A stretch of 24,621 bases of DNA from positions 1 through 24,621 of the IMG/VR virus record IMGVR_UViG_3300042350_003189; one strand, written 5' to 3'. The translations under genes were made by a program, and so were the position numbers. The notes beneath the pieces were generated by a model, which saw only the letters and a list, made by a program, of their open reading frames with translations, was not told the origin of the DNA and did not search any database. Of this stretch, positions 14,177 to 23,000 are shown one piece after another (the stretch's first letter is position 1; every line of letters begins with the position of its first letter). This stretch comes from a virus.

Positions 14177-15174
14177 TGAAAAACTCATCCCCATACCGTA
14201 AAGCACCGATAAAAAGAACAAGAGATTCTTTCATAGATGATAAAAATTCAGTTGAAAATCCAAGAACAGATTTTGGTCAAGCACGTCATAGAGAAGTTCG
14301 TCGGGATAAAGACAAAGTTAAAAGCTTAGGTATAACACTCTATGATGTTGATTTTGCGGTCAAATCGTATATTGACCAAACAATGCAACTTAAAGTTGAA
14401 GACAATGGTGAATTCATACCCGTACCAACTTTATATGCAAACTCAGAAAAATGGGCATCAATACAAAAGAACGGTTATCTAAAAGATAAAAAAGGAAAGA
14501 CACTCGTTCCTCTTATCACATTTAGACGTTCTGCCGTTAACATGAAACAAGAGTTAAGACGTAATAAGGTTGCAACAACAAACCAACTTGGTTACGTTAT
14601 GCAACAAAAATACAGTAAGATGGCACCATATGATAAGTTCTCAACATTATATGGGTCAAAGAAACCACAGGAATATTATGTAACACCAATTCCAGATTAT
14701 GTTGATGTGACATATGACTTTATTCTTTGGTGTGAATATCAAACTCAGCTGAACCACGTAATAGAAAATTTTGTATATTATGCAGGTAAATCTTTTGGTG
14801 AAAAAAATTTCTTCAAATTTTCTACAAACATAGATTCTATAACGATGGAGGATAATAATACAACTGGTCAAGATAGGGTTGTTCGTGCTACCTTTCAAAT
14901 AACTGTACACGCATATCTTCTACCAAAAGATGTTGCTGGTGAGGTTACAACAAAACGAGTGGTATCTCCTAATAAGATAAGTTTTGTATCTGAGGCATTT
15001 GCAGATATTAATACTGCCTTTGCACAAAATGATAGACTATACAATAGTCAAAACTTTAAATCTCTTAATAGGGACGAACAAGAAAAGTTGGAAGATTTAC
15101 AAAGAAGGCTAAATGACTTTACTGATAAATCTCTAAACAAGAGTCCAGATGTATATCCAACGGAATTAGATTAA
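14176..15174 (+). CDS. gp15: Tail terminator / sheath stabiliser (gp15-like)
   Basis: The protein that caps the finished tail tube and sheath and docks on the neck. It has 332 residues (T4 gp15 has 272). Similarity to T4 gp15 is visible in FIPVPTLYANSEKWASIQ (about 77-94, T4 FIRVPITYAS...), PLITFRRSAVN (about 112-122), the PIPDYVDVTYDFILWCEYQT segment (about 172-191) and the beta strand VVRATFQITVHAYLLP. The extra length is a basic N-terminal tail (about 45 residues) and a charged C-terminal helix (about 290-332). Its stop is followed at once by two overlapping promoter octamers, so the long unit that begins at 11187 probably ends here in front of a new start. Confidence 0.86.
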   Translation: MKNSSPYRKAPIKRTRDSFIDDKNSVENPRTDFGQARHREVRRDKDKVKSLGITLYDVDFAVKSYIDQTMQLKVEDNGEFIPVPTLYANSEKWASIQKNGYLKDKKGKTLVPLITFRRSAVNMKQELRRNKVATTNQLGYVMQQKYSKMAPYDKFSTLYGSKKPQEYYVTPIPDYVDVTYDFILWCEYQTQLNHVIENFVYYAGKSFGEKNFFKFSTNIDSITMEDNNTTGQDRVVRATFQITVHAYLLPKDVAGEVTTKRVVSPNKISFVSEAFADINTAFAQNDRLYNSQNFKSLNRDEQEKLEDLQRRLNDFTDKSLNKSPDVYPTELD

Positions 15175-15188
15175 TATTTATATTTATA
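15175..15188 (+). promoter_or_regulatory. Putative late promoter, two tandem octamers
   Basis: TATTTATATTTATA contains two full TATTTATA copies (15175-15182 and 15181-15188) immediately after the gp15 stop and 25 bp before the next ATG. Confidence 0.55.
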
Positions 15189-15213
15189 ATGTTTCATTTA
15201 CGATGAGGTTTTT

Positions 15214-15498
15214 ATGTCAGAACAAGTTGGACAAGAATTTGCAGCGGAGGATATTGAAGCTGTGAAAAATTTACAATCAAACTATGCAACCAATACAGCA
15301 CAGATTGGACAAGTTGAAGTTGAGTTGCATCTTTTGAATAAACGTTTAGAACAAATTCAAGAGTTACGAACGAATTTGTTTCAAACATATGAAGATTTAC
15401 AAACTAAAGAAAAAGAACTCGTAGAGCAACTAAACCAAAAATATGGCGATGGTGTTCTTGATTTGGATTCTGGAAGATTTATTCCATCTGCTTCGTAA
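15214..15498 (+). CDS. Small coiled-coil protein before the sheath gene (94 aa)
   Basis: Almost entirely predicted coiled coil: residues 12-78 show heptad-spaced Leu, Ile and Val (VEVELHLLNKRLEQIQELRT), with Glu and Gln between. They are followed by a short end YGDGVLDLDSGRF. The pattern resembles small prefoldin-like or assembly helper proteins, but no family is recognised. It has its own doubled promoter octamer and a GAGG Shine-Dalgarno (15203-15206), and another octamer separates it from gp18, so its dose is set independently of its neighbours. A role in tail assembly is inferred from position only. Confidence 0.75.
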   Translation: MSEQVGQEFAAEDIEAVKNLQSNYATNTAQIGQVEVELHLLNKRLEQIQELRTNLFQTYEDLQTKEKELVEQLNQKYGDGVLDLDSGRFIPSAS

Positions 15499-15516
15499 TT
15501 TAGATTTTTTTATCTA

Positions 15517-15524
15517 TATTTATA
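15517..15524 (+). promoter_or_regulatory. Putative late promoter before the sheath gene
   Basis: TATTTATA lies 38 bp before the GTG start of gp18, in a T-rich spacer. Confidence 0.55.
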
Positions 15525-15551
15525 GAAGAGATAATTACATCAATTTTTTTT

Positions 15552-15555
15552 GGAG
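15552..15555 (+). promoter_or_regulatory. Shine-Dalgarno fixing a GTG start for gp18
   Basis: GGAG in the common TTGGAGAT-like context lies seven bases before GTG 15563. The ATG at 15570 is out of frame, so the sheath gene starts with GTG. Confidence 0.7.
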
Positions 15556-15562
15556 ATAAATA

Positions 15563-18001
15563 GTGGCTAATGAAAGAATTGTAAGTCCTGGTGTGTTTAC
15601 GATAGAAAAGGACCTTTCATTCTTACCACAAGGTATTGGACAAATTGGAGCTGCCCTCGTCGGACCAACGATGAAAGGCCCTGCATTTGTTCCTACTGTG
15701 GTTGAAGGGTACAACGATTTCGTAACTCAATTCGGTGGCACATATGAGCAATCATACTTGCCTTATACAGCAAAAAGTTATCTGAACAACGCCGGTAGTG
15801 CAACTATCGTTCGCGTACTAGGTTCAGGTGGATATACACTTAAACACCCCCTTGCACTCGTTGCAACAGGTAGTTGGGGTAAAAAGTTAATATCTGTTCT
15901 TCACCCAACATTTGTTGTTTCAAGTGATGATTCAACATCATTGTTTGCACAATCAACATTGGGTTCTAACAATAGTGGTTCGTTTGTTCTTACAGTTTCT
16001 GGTGCTTTTGCAACAGATACATCGGCATTTACAAACGCAATAAATGAAAACGGAATACCATACAGTGCTTCTATTAATCCAGAATCAACTGCATTCGTTG
16101 GTGACCTTTATGGATATAACCCATACGGCACACACGCTGTTTACAACTATGTAAACTTCAAATGGCAGGCATCTGCTTCACTTGCTTCTGACGGTGCAAC
16201 AAGAATATTGATTGAAACTGGTTCAGCATCATCGCCATGGGATTTCAGTGATGATTATCTCGAAGCATATACTCCGTATGTGACTTCACAAAAAGTCGGT
16301 GGATTGGCAACAAATCTCTTCCGTTTTGCAACACTTTCACACGGTATTCACGCTAACTATGAAGTTAAAGTCGGTATCGCAAACATTCGTCCAGCTGGCA
16401 CAATCGCTGGTTCTGAATACGGTGACTTTGATGTTGTAATTCGTTATGTAGACCAATCAAAGGTTCCACAAACACCATTCACAACAGAAGACGATGACCT
16501 TCGTCCAAATGTAGTAGAGCAGTTCAAGGTTAACCTTGACCCTAACTCTCCAAAGTATATCTCCCGTGTTATCGGCGATAGATATATCACAGTAACATCT
16601 GAAGGTAAAGTTGTTGTAAACGGTGATTATTCGAACAAGTCAAAGTATGTCCGTGTTGAAGTAACGGACGCAGTTAATAACGGTGGTATTTCACCAACAT
16701 TGGTTCCTTTCGGATTCCGTGCACCGGTATCTCCAATTCCAATCGGATTTACTGCACCTCCTGCGGCATCTTATGTTGCTTCTCAAACAGCTGGTGGTGC
16801 TTATAATCGTCGAGTATATTGGGGATTCAGCTATGATTTCTCAAATACAGACAACTTCAACTACCTCCGTCCACTTCCAGTATCTGTAAATCAAACAACT
16901 GGTTCAAATGTTGACTTCTATCTTGGCGATTACAATCAACCAGCTGGTGCAAACTTCCCAAGTTCTGCTGGCGGATATAGCTCTTCGATTGACTTAACAA
17001 CAAATACTGCACTTGACACACGTAAGTTTATGATTCCGTTCCAAGGCGGATTTGATGGACACAAGCCACATCTTCAAAAGAAGACAGGTACATACATCGA
17101 AGCTGGTAACACACAAGGTTTTGATATTTCTTCAACAGGCGCTGATGGTTATACATCATATAAGAAGGGTCTTGACGCAATATCTAACTCTGATGAATTT
17201 GACATCAACATGATTGTAACTCCTGGTGTTCTTCACTCGTTGCACTCACCAATCACAACATACGCAAAGGATGTTTGTGAAGACCGTGGTGACGCTTTCT
17301 ATGTGATGGACGGTAACGCTATCGCTGACAATATCGCAACAGCTGTTTCAACTGTTGAAGGTCTTGACACAAACTATGCGGCTACATACTATCCGTGGGT
17401 TAAGATTCTTGACTTCGATAGAAACAAGCCAATTTGGGTTCCACCGTCTGTTGTTCTTCCGGGTGTTATTGCATTCAACGACCGTGTTTCTGCTGAATGG
17501 TTCGCTCCTGCTGGTCTGAACCGTGGTGGTCTCACAGAAGTTCTTGAAGTTAAGACACGTCTTACACACTCAGAGCGTGACACACTTTATGAAGGTCGTA
17601 TCAACCCAATCGCAGTATTCCCATCAACAGGAGTATGTGTATGGGGTCAGAAGACACTTCAAGGTCGTCCATCTGCTCTTGACCGTATCAACGTCCGTCG
17701 TCTCTTGATTGCAGCTAAGAAGTTCATCGCTTCGTCTACACGTTACCTTGTATTCGAACAAAATACAACACAAACACGTACACGATTCCTGAACATCGTA
17801 ACTCCTTACTTGGAGTCGATTCAACAACGTCAAGGTTTGTATGCATTCCGTGTTATCATGGATGAGTCAAACAATACACCTGACATCATCGACCGTAACA
17901 TTCTTTATGGTCAATTGTTCTTACAACCTGCGAAGACTGCTGAATTCATCATTCTTGACTTCAACATTCAATCAACAGGTGCGGCATTCCCAGGTGCTTA
18001 A
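15563..18001 (+). CDS. gp18: Contractile tail sheath protein (gp18-like)
   Basis: The subunit of the contractile sheath around the tail tube. The N-terminus MANERIVSPGVFTIEKDLSF is the classic T4-like sheath start, from which a linker arm extends to the next subunit. The C-terminal third (about 560-812) holds the conserved core: KARLTHSER-type KTRLTHSERDTLYEGRINPI, WGQKTLQGRPSALDRINVRR, SSTRYLVFEQNTTQTRTRF and the final FIILDFNIQSTGA. At 812 residues it is about 150 longer than T4 gp18 (659). The extra length lies in the middle (about 100-520), which in T4 forms surface-exposed domains. The start is GTG, set by GGAG at 15552-15555. It is monocistronic, with a promoter octamer before and a terminator after. 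Confidence 0.95.
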   Translation: MANERIVSPGVFTIEKDLSFLPQGIGQIGAALVGPTMKGPAFVPTVVEGYNDFVTQFGGTYEQSYLPYTAKSYLNNAGSATIVRVLGSGGYTLKHPLALVATGSWGKKLISVLHPTFVVSSDDSTSLFAQSTLGSNNSGSFVLTVSGAFATDTSAFTNAINENGIPYSASINPESTAFVGDLYGYNPYGTHAVYNYVNFKWQASASLASDGATRILIETGSASSPWDFSDDYLEAYTPYVTSQKVGGLATNLFRFATLSHGIHANYEVKVGIANIRPAGTIAGSEYGDFDVVIRYVDQSKVPQTPFTTEDDDLRPNVVEQFKVNLDPNSPKYISRVIGDRYITVTSEGKVVVNGDYSNKSKYVRVEVTDAVNNGGISPTLVPFGFRAPVSPIPIGFTAPPAASYVASQTAGGAYNRRVYWGFSYDFSNTDNFNYLRPLPVSVNQTTGSNVDFYLGDYNQPAGANFPSSAGGYSSSIDLTTNTALDTRKFMIPFQGGFDGHKPHLQKKTGTYIEAGNTQGFDISSTGADGYTSYKKGLDAISNSDEFDINMIVTPGVLHSLHSPITTYAKDVCEDRGDAFYVMDGNAIADNIATAVSTVEGLDTNYAATYYPWVKILDFDRNKPIWVPPSVVLPGVIAFNDRVSAEWFAPAGLNRGGLTEVLEVKTRLTHSERDTLYEGRINPIAVFPSTGVCVWGQKTLQGRPSALDRINVRRLLIAAKKFIASSTRYLVFEQNTTQTRTRFLNIVTPYLESIQQRQGLYAFRVIMDESNNTPDIIDRNILYGQLFLQPAKTAEFIILDFNIQSTGAAFPGA

Positions 18002-18011
18002 TGAAATAATA

Positions 18012-18043
18012 GGGGGAGTTGAAATATACTCCCCCAATTTTTT
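18012..18043 (+). terminator. Rho-independent terminator after gp18
   Basis: GGGGGAGT (18012-18019) pairs with ACTCCCCC (18028-18035) around an eight-base A/T loop, followed by AATTTTTT. It separates the sheath and tube messages. Confidence 0.88.
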
Positions 18044-18053
18044 AAAAGCATCA

Positions 18054-18061
18054 TATTTATA
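18054..18061 (+). promoter_or_regulatory. Putative late promoter before the tube gene
   Basis: TATTTATA lies just after the sheath terminator and 30 bp before the gp19 ATG. Confidence 0.55.
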
Positions 18062-18091
18062 TGAAAGAGATTTTTAAACTTGGAGAAATAA

Positions 18092-18580
18092 ATGGCTGAA
18101 TTACTGGATCCTACCGAAGTATTTTTTACCCCATATGAACCGAAACTTGCTAACCGGTTTATTATGTACATCGAAGGTGTTCCTGCTTATCTCATCAAAG
18201 GTGCAAGTAGACCAAACATTAACTTTAACCCTATCACACTTGACCACATCAATGTGAAGCGTAAGGTTAAGGGTAAAGGTGAATGGCAGGATGTCACTAT
18301 CAAGCTATATGACCCAATCGTTCCATCAGCTGCACAGGCAGTCATGGAGTGGGTTCGTCTATCACACGAGTCTGTAACAGGTCGTGATGGTTATTCTGAC
18401 TTCTATAAGAAGGACATTACATTCAACGTTCTTGGTCCAGTTGGTGACAAGGTTGAAGAATGGACTTTGAAGGGTGCGTTTATCACAGCAACAACATTTG
18501 GTGATATGGATTGGTCAACAGATAACTTTGTTGAAATTTCCCTCACACTTGCTTACGATTACGCAATCCTCCAATACTAA
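18092..18580 (+). CDS. gp19: Tail tube protein (gp19-like)
   Basis: The inner tube subunit through which DNA passes, 162 residues (T4 gp19 has 163). Recognisable features are the opening LDPTEVFFTPYEPKLANRF (about residues 5-23), the beta strand ITLDHINVKRKVKGKGEW (about 49-66), the loop segment LSHESVTGRDGYSDFYKKD, and the final strands TWSLKGA-type EEWTLKGAFITATTFGDMDW and NFVEISLTLAYDYAIL, typical of T4-type tube proteins. Length, position directly after the sheath and the end pattern all agree. A TTGGAGAA Shine-Dalgarno precedes the ATG. It is its own transcription unit between two terminators. Confidence 0.94.
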   Translation: MAELLDPTEVFFTPYEPKLANRFIMYIEGVPAYLIKGASRPNINFNPITLDHINVKRKVKGKGEWQDVTIKLYDPIVPSAAQAVMEWVRLSHESVTGRDGYSDFYKKDITFNVLGPVGDKVEEWTLKGAFITATTFGDMDWSTDNFVEISLTLAYDYAILQY

Positions 18581-18601
18581 AATTTAGTAAGGAAAACTTT
18601 G

Positions 18602-18631
18602 TGGGTATCTCGAATTTTTTCGGGATACCCA
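18602..18631 (+). terminator. Terminator-type hairpin after gp19
   Basis: GGGTATCTCG (18603-18612) pairs with CGGGATACCC (18621-18630), one T-G pair included, around AATTTTTT; the flanking T and A extend it by one pair. There is no pure T run afterwards: the promoter-like ATATTTATTTATA follows directly and would supply the weak A/U tail. Confidence 0.72.
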
Positions 18632-18643
18632 TATTTATTTATA
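18632..18643 (+). promoter_or_regulatory. Putative late promoter abutting the gp19 terminator
   Basis: TATTTATTTATA begins one base after the hairpin and lies 37 bp before the gp26 ATG. Terminator tail and promoter are the same bases. Confidence 0.55.
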
Positions 18644-18680
18644 CGAACAATATTGTTTAATTTAGTTACAGGATTATGTT

Positions 18681-19550
18681 ATGGCACAGTTACCAACTGG
18701 TTATGAAGCCCCAAAAAATGCTATGGAAATGAGTGACGAAGAACTCAAAGCCAATTTGATGGCAGATTTCAAGCAAACTTCAGTCAAGAAATCAAACTTT
18801 CCAACAGAAATTGTCCCACTCCCGTCCAAAGGTTTACTTTACCCAGAGGGACATCCACTTGCAGACGGTACTATCGAAATGAAGTATATGACTGCAAAGG
18901 AAGAAGATATTCTCACATCACAGAACCTTATTAAACAAGGCGTGGTATTAGATAAATTGTTTGAGTCACTCATTGTTACTCCAATTAATTATGGTGACCT
19001 TTACGTCGGTGATAAGAACGCAATCATGGTTGCAGCAAGAATTTTAGGTTATGGCAAAGATTATGTAGTAGAAATTGACGACCCGTTTTCACCAGGTACT
19101 AAACAAAAAGTTACAATTGATTTGACTCAAATAGAGCACAAGGAGGTGGATTATTCTCTATTCGAGCACAGGAAGAATGAGTTCGACTTCCAACTGCCTC
19201 AGTCGAAACGGGTCGTCACATTTCGTTTGATGACTCATGAATTGGAAAAACAAATTCAAACAGAAATAAAGAGTATGAACAAAACACAAGTTCGTACTGG
19301 AATTGATAGAGAATTAACAACAAGATTGAAAAATATCATTGTTGCTATTGATGGTGAATCTGGTAGGGCAACTGTAAATAATTTTGTTGATAACGAATTG
19401 TTTGCGGTTGATTCACGAGCTCTTCGTGCTCATATCAAGGATATGTCACCTGACCTTGATATGGGATTCACATTTATTTCAGATACTACTGGTGACGTAA
19501 AGGAGATGGAAATCCCTATGGGAGTTTCATTTTTTTGGCCTGGGAATTGA
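18681..19550 (+). CDS. gp26: Baseplate hub assembly protein / tail chaperone (gp26-like)
   Basis: This 289-residue protein matches the T4-like gp26 (T4_baseplate) family as I recall it: VPLPSKGLLYPEGHPL (about residues 45-60), MKYMTAKEEDILTSQNLIKQ (about 68-87), VVLDKLFESLIVTPINYGDL (about 88-107) and GDKNAIMVAARILGYGKDY (about 110-128). In T4, gp26 and gp51 are assembly factors for the baseplate hub and are not abundant in the virion. The frame ends in FFWPGN and TGA at 19548-19550. Just before the end, a T7 run (19530-19536) can shift ribosomes into a gp51-like frame, giving a fusion of about 360 residues. The gene is followed by the tape measure, as the G/GT chaperones are in other tailed phages. 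The start has an AGGA site at 18670-18673. Confidence 0.82.
   Translation: MAQLPTGYEAPKNAMEMSDEELKANLMADFKQTSVKKSNFPTEIVPLPSKGLLYPEGHPLADGTIEMKYMTAKEEDILTSQNLIKQGVVLDKLFESLIVTPINYGDLYVGDKNAIMVAARILGYGKDYVVEIDDPFSPGTKQKVTIDLTQIEHKEVDYSLFEHRKNEFDFQLPQSKRVVTFRLMTHELEKQIQTEIKSMNKTQVRTGIDRELTTRLKNIIVAIDGESGRATVNNFVDNELFAVDSRALRAHIKDMSPDLDMGFTFISDTTGDVKEMEIPMGVSFFWPGN
19530..19536 (+). promoter_or_regulatory. Candidate programmed frameshift site (T7 run)
   Basis: Seven T residues are read as TTT TTT TGG in the gp26 frame. A phenylalanine tRNA on 19533-19535 could re-pair one base downstream (19534-19536) while the Trp codon waits, so that GGC is read next (+1). A -2 slip reaches the same frame with one extra Phe. 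A -1 slip would meet a TAG at 19559-19561. The two frames overlap only in 19501-19550. Confidence 0.6.
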
Positions 19551-19764
19551 TTATAAATTAGCATTACACGAGGAGATATTCTCTTTATGTTATCATGGTC
19601 AAGGTGGGTTCACTTGGGATGAAGTTTATGGATTGCCTATACATTTGCGAAGATTCTATATTAAAAAGATTATAGATACAGTCGAGGCAAAAAACAAGGC
19701 ACAATCAGAATCACAAAGAACATCAACTTCAAAATCAAAACCACCAAGTTTTAGACCTAAATAG
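19537..19764 (+). CDS. gp51: gp51-like frame without a start codon, expressed by frameshift from gp26
   Basis: A continuous frame of 75 codons, +1 relative to gp26. It reads GLGIDYKLALHEEIFSLCYH, then GQGGFTWDEVYGLPIHLRRF, YIKKIIDTVEAKNK and a Ser/Lys-rich end. The HEEIF...GGFTW..VY.LP.HLRRFY pattern is that of the gp51 hub-assembly proteins of marine T4-like phages, as I recall them. The frame opens after a TAA at 19498-19500 and contains no ATG at all. The first possible TTG start is at 19633, beyond the conserved LHEEIF and GGFTW part. The coding pattern and conserved motif argue that it is translated, so the simplest route is a shift at the T7 run. A rare CTG (19540) or ATT (19546) start, or a sequencing error of one base in the T run, are the alternatives. 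Confidence 0.72.
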   Translation, partial: GLGIDYKLALHEEIFSLCYHGQGGFTWDEVYGLPIHLRRFYIKKIIDTVEAKNKAQSESQRTSTSKSKPPSFRPK

Positions 19765-19768
19765 TTTT

Positions 19769-19805
19769 TGGTTCACATATTTATATGTATGTGGACCATT
19801 TTTTT
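19769..19805 (+). terminator. Terminator after gp26/gp51 with a promoter octamer in its loop
   Basis: TGGTTCACAT (19769-19778) pairs with ATGTGGACCA (19789-19798), one T-G pair included, around a ten-base A/T loop, followed by TTTTTTT. The loop and last stem base hold the octamer TATTTATA. Confidence 0.8.
19778..19785 (+). promoter_or_regulatory. Putative late promoter inside the terminator loop
   Basis: TATTTATA occupies the loop of the 19769-19798 hairpin and lies 34 bp before the ATG at 19820, so the next message would start within or just after the hairpin. Confidence 0.5.
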
Positions 19806-19809
19806 ATAT

Positions 19810-19813
19810 GGAG
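19810..19813 (+). promoter_or_regulatory. Shine-Dalgarno fixing ATG 19820
   Basis: GGAG lies six bases before ATG 19820. The in-frame ATG at 19808 overlaps the site itself and has none upstream, so the downstream start is preferred. Confidence 0.65.
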
Positions 19814-19819
19814 TTTATT

Positions 19820-20020
19820 ATGGAATTGAAAGAGGCACTATCTAAAACAATCGTAGATTATATTTCAAAAGGAAAAATTGGAAGCTTAGAACGTGCATTT
19901 AAACAAGACGCTGTTTTAAGTAGTTATATCCAAGATTATTGGAATTCTCATAATGATTTTATGAAAAGAATAGATATGTGGTGCAAAAAATACCCAGAAT
20001 CCTGTAAGAAAAAAGTTTAA
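19820..20020 (+). CDS. Small protein before the tape measure (66 aa)
   Basis: Not recognised. A compact helical protein: MELKEALSKTIVDYISKGKI, a middle with LERAFKQDAVLSSYIQDYW, and a Lys-rich end holding two cysteines (MWCKKYPESCKKK). It is the first gene of the tape-measure unit, behind its own promoter octamer and a strong GGAG, and it ends 12 bp before the tape-measure start. The size and place would suit a tape-measure chaperone, but this is inferred from position alone. Confidence 0.7.
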   Translation: MELKEALSKTIVDYISKGKIGSLERAFKQDAVLSSYIQDYWNSHNDFMKRIDMWCKKYPESCKKKV

Positions 20021-20032
20021 CTGGATTTATAA

Positions 20033-23000
20033 ATGGCAAAAGAAACACAAAATAATAAGAATGATGGTGAACTTATAAAACTTCGTCGTCAAGAACTTGG
20101 TGTAACACAAGAGATAATGAATCTTCGTAAGAAATTAGAATCATTATCCGCTCGTGATTTATCAAACATCAAAGAAATTGAAAAGTTAAAAAAGAGTATT
20201 TTAAATCTTGAAACAAAAAAATCGGAAATATCTAAGAAGCTGATTGATTCTGATGAAAAAGTAAAAAAGATTAAAGAAGATACTTTAGATACTGTTGAAA
20301 AAACGGCAAAAAAGGAAAAAGAACAAGTTGATTTGACAAAAGAACATCAAAAGCAACTTCGTGAAAATAAAAAGATATTGAACGATGTTCAAGATACAAG
20401 TGCCGATATTCAAAATTTAACTAAACAATTACTTAAAGATGATAAATCGAGAAATGACCTTGTAGACAGATTAAATGGTGCGTACCAAGTAAGTCAAGGA
20501 TTAGTACAATCAATACAATCGGGTGTAAAAGATACATCCGAAGAGTATAAGAATTTTGTCTCAATCGGTAAAGATGTACAAAGTTTACTCTTATCATCGG
20601 TAAATCTAGAAGCACAGATAAATGAATCCAGAAAAATGGCATCTCAAGGTATGTACGACGAAGTAGATGTCAGAGAACAAGAAAGTTTATTAAGAAAGAT
20701 AAATATAGAACTTGAAGATGAAGACGTAAAACTTACAAAAGAAAAACGAGAACAACTTGAAATGGCAAGGGATATTGCAATGGAATCAATAGATATTGCC
20801 AAGAAACAAAATGAAATAAATGAAGAGGCCGCGAAAATAGCAGAGGGTCATAACAAATCCATATCCAATTCAAGTGAATTACTTGGTGGATTATTTGATA
20901 AAACAGAAGGTCTTGTTAGTAAATTACCGGGTGGTGATAAATTACTCAAGGTTTTTGGATTCGAAAAGATGAAATCTCAAATAAATGAAAATCTTGGCGG
21001 AACTTTAACAAATGTAATCAATGGATTTAAAGAAGGTGGTGTATCTGGATTCAAAGCACTTGGACAAGGTGCAATGCAATTTGGGAAAACATTGTTGATG
21101 GGCCCACAGGCTGCAATATTTGGAATACTTGCGGCAGTTGCACTTGTTGTTGATATGTTTATGGATTTAGATGGTGCTGTATCTGAAGTACAAAAAGAAC
21201 TTGGTGGAACAAAAAAGGAAGCCCTTGCTGCTCATGAAGCGGCACATGATATGGCGCACGAGATGAATCTCGTCGGTGTTAATACGAAAGAAGTTGTAAA
21301 GGGTATGTCAACTGTCTCTGAAATTATGGGCGGTATAGACGTTAAGAATATGATGCAGGCACCTGGAATGAAAGAGATGGTAAAGGATGCAACTCTTCTT
21401 TCAGAAAAATTTGGTATGTCAAAAGAAGAAATCGAGAACGTACATACTCTTTCTACAATAACTGGCAAATCAATGTCAACACTTGCAGGAGAAGCTATTC
21501 AAGTTGCAGGTGGTGTAATGAAAACAAAGGATGCTGTTAAACTTCTTGGTGGTATATCAAAAGATGTTGCTATTTCATTTAAGGGCGGTACAAAAGAACT
21601 TATAGCCGCGGCAGCAAAGGCAAAATTACTTGGTACTGATTTAAAGAAAGTTAAAGATATTGGTATGGGTATGTTGGATATTGAAACGTCTCTTGAAAAG
21701 GAGATGGAAGCCCGTGCCATACTTGGTAGAGATATTAATTTAGATAGGGCAAGAGAAGCTGCATTAAGCGGAGACGTTGCAACACTCCAAGACGAATTAT
21801 TAACACAGGCTGGTTCACTTAAACAATTTCAAGATGGTGGTCCTCTAAAACAAAAAGCACTTGCCGATGCTATGGGAATGACGGTCGAAGAAATGACCGA
21901 TATGTTGACTAAGGCCGAGGAAATGAATAAACTCGGATTAGACAAACAACTTCAAGAAAAATTAGCAAATGCAACTGCCGAAGAAAAAGCTGCAATTTAC
22001 AAAAAACAAGCAGAAACTCTACAAGGAGAAGCGAGAGATTTGGCACTTCGTAAAGCCGCCGAAGAAGAATCCGCATCAACGGCTGAAAAGTTCGGCGATA
22101 TAATGACCAAGATAAAAGAAACTGCCATGAAATTGGTAACTCCAATTCTTGATATGGTTCATGGTTTAATGGATGGTGCCACACAGGGCGGTGGACTGTT
22201 AGACGTTTTTGATGGAATAATATCAACACTTAAACCAATAATGGAAATCATCTTCGGTATAGGTAAGATAATATTTCAGAGTTTGATATTTCCATTCAAA
22301 CTTGTCTTTTCGATTGTTTCGCCTATAATAGATGCGGTAAAAGAAGTCTTCTCTGCATTCAGTTCTGGTGAAAAAGATGCAACCAGTATTTCAGATATAT
22401 TCGATGGTATAGCTGGTGTGATGTCTACAATACAAGATGTAGTTGGTGGTATAGTTAAAGTATTTATCGGTGGTTTAATAGAACCGGGTAAAATACTTTG
22501 GAAATCAATTATAACACCATTGTGGGAAACATTTAAGGGAATATATGATACACTTTCAAAGGCATTCGAACCTTTGTTTGCTGCAACCGGAGAAGGTGAA
22601 AAAACCGCAGGAGTTATGGAAACTATAAAAAAAGTTATTAGTTCACTTTCACCTGTACTTGAAGTGATAGGTGGATTAATCGCTGGTGTAATCATGAAGC
22701 CATTTGAAATGTTCGCCAATTTAATACAAATTGTGATTAAATTGTTTACAGGTGACATGACAGGTGCCGTTGATAAATTAGGAGAGTATCTCTTTGATTA
22801 CTTTCTTGGTATCCCAGAAATGGTAATCACTGCTGTCTCAAAAATAATAGATGGTATTTTTGGAACAAATCTAACGGCAGGTGTTACTGACTTTTTTGCA
22901 TTTATAAAAGATGGGTTTAAGTCTATTGCCGGATTAATTGAACCTATATTTGGATTTATCAAGAAAATTGGTGGACTCATTATTGACAACATAATGGCAC

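Noticed and set aside
19530-19561. -1 frameshift at the T7 run, the usual type in tail chaperones
   Set aside because: The -1 frame reaches TAG at 19559-19561 after few codons; only +1 or -2 enters the conserved frame.
19587-19622. ATG with an excellent upstream GAGGAG inside the gp51-like region
   Set aside because: It is in the gp26 frame, not the gp51 frame, and meets a stop after 11 codons.
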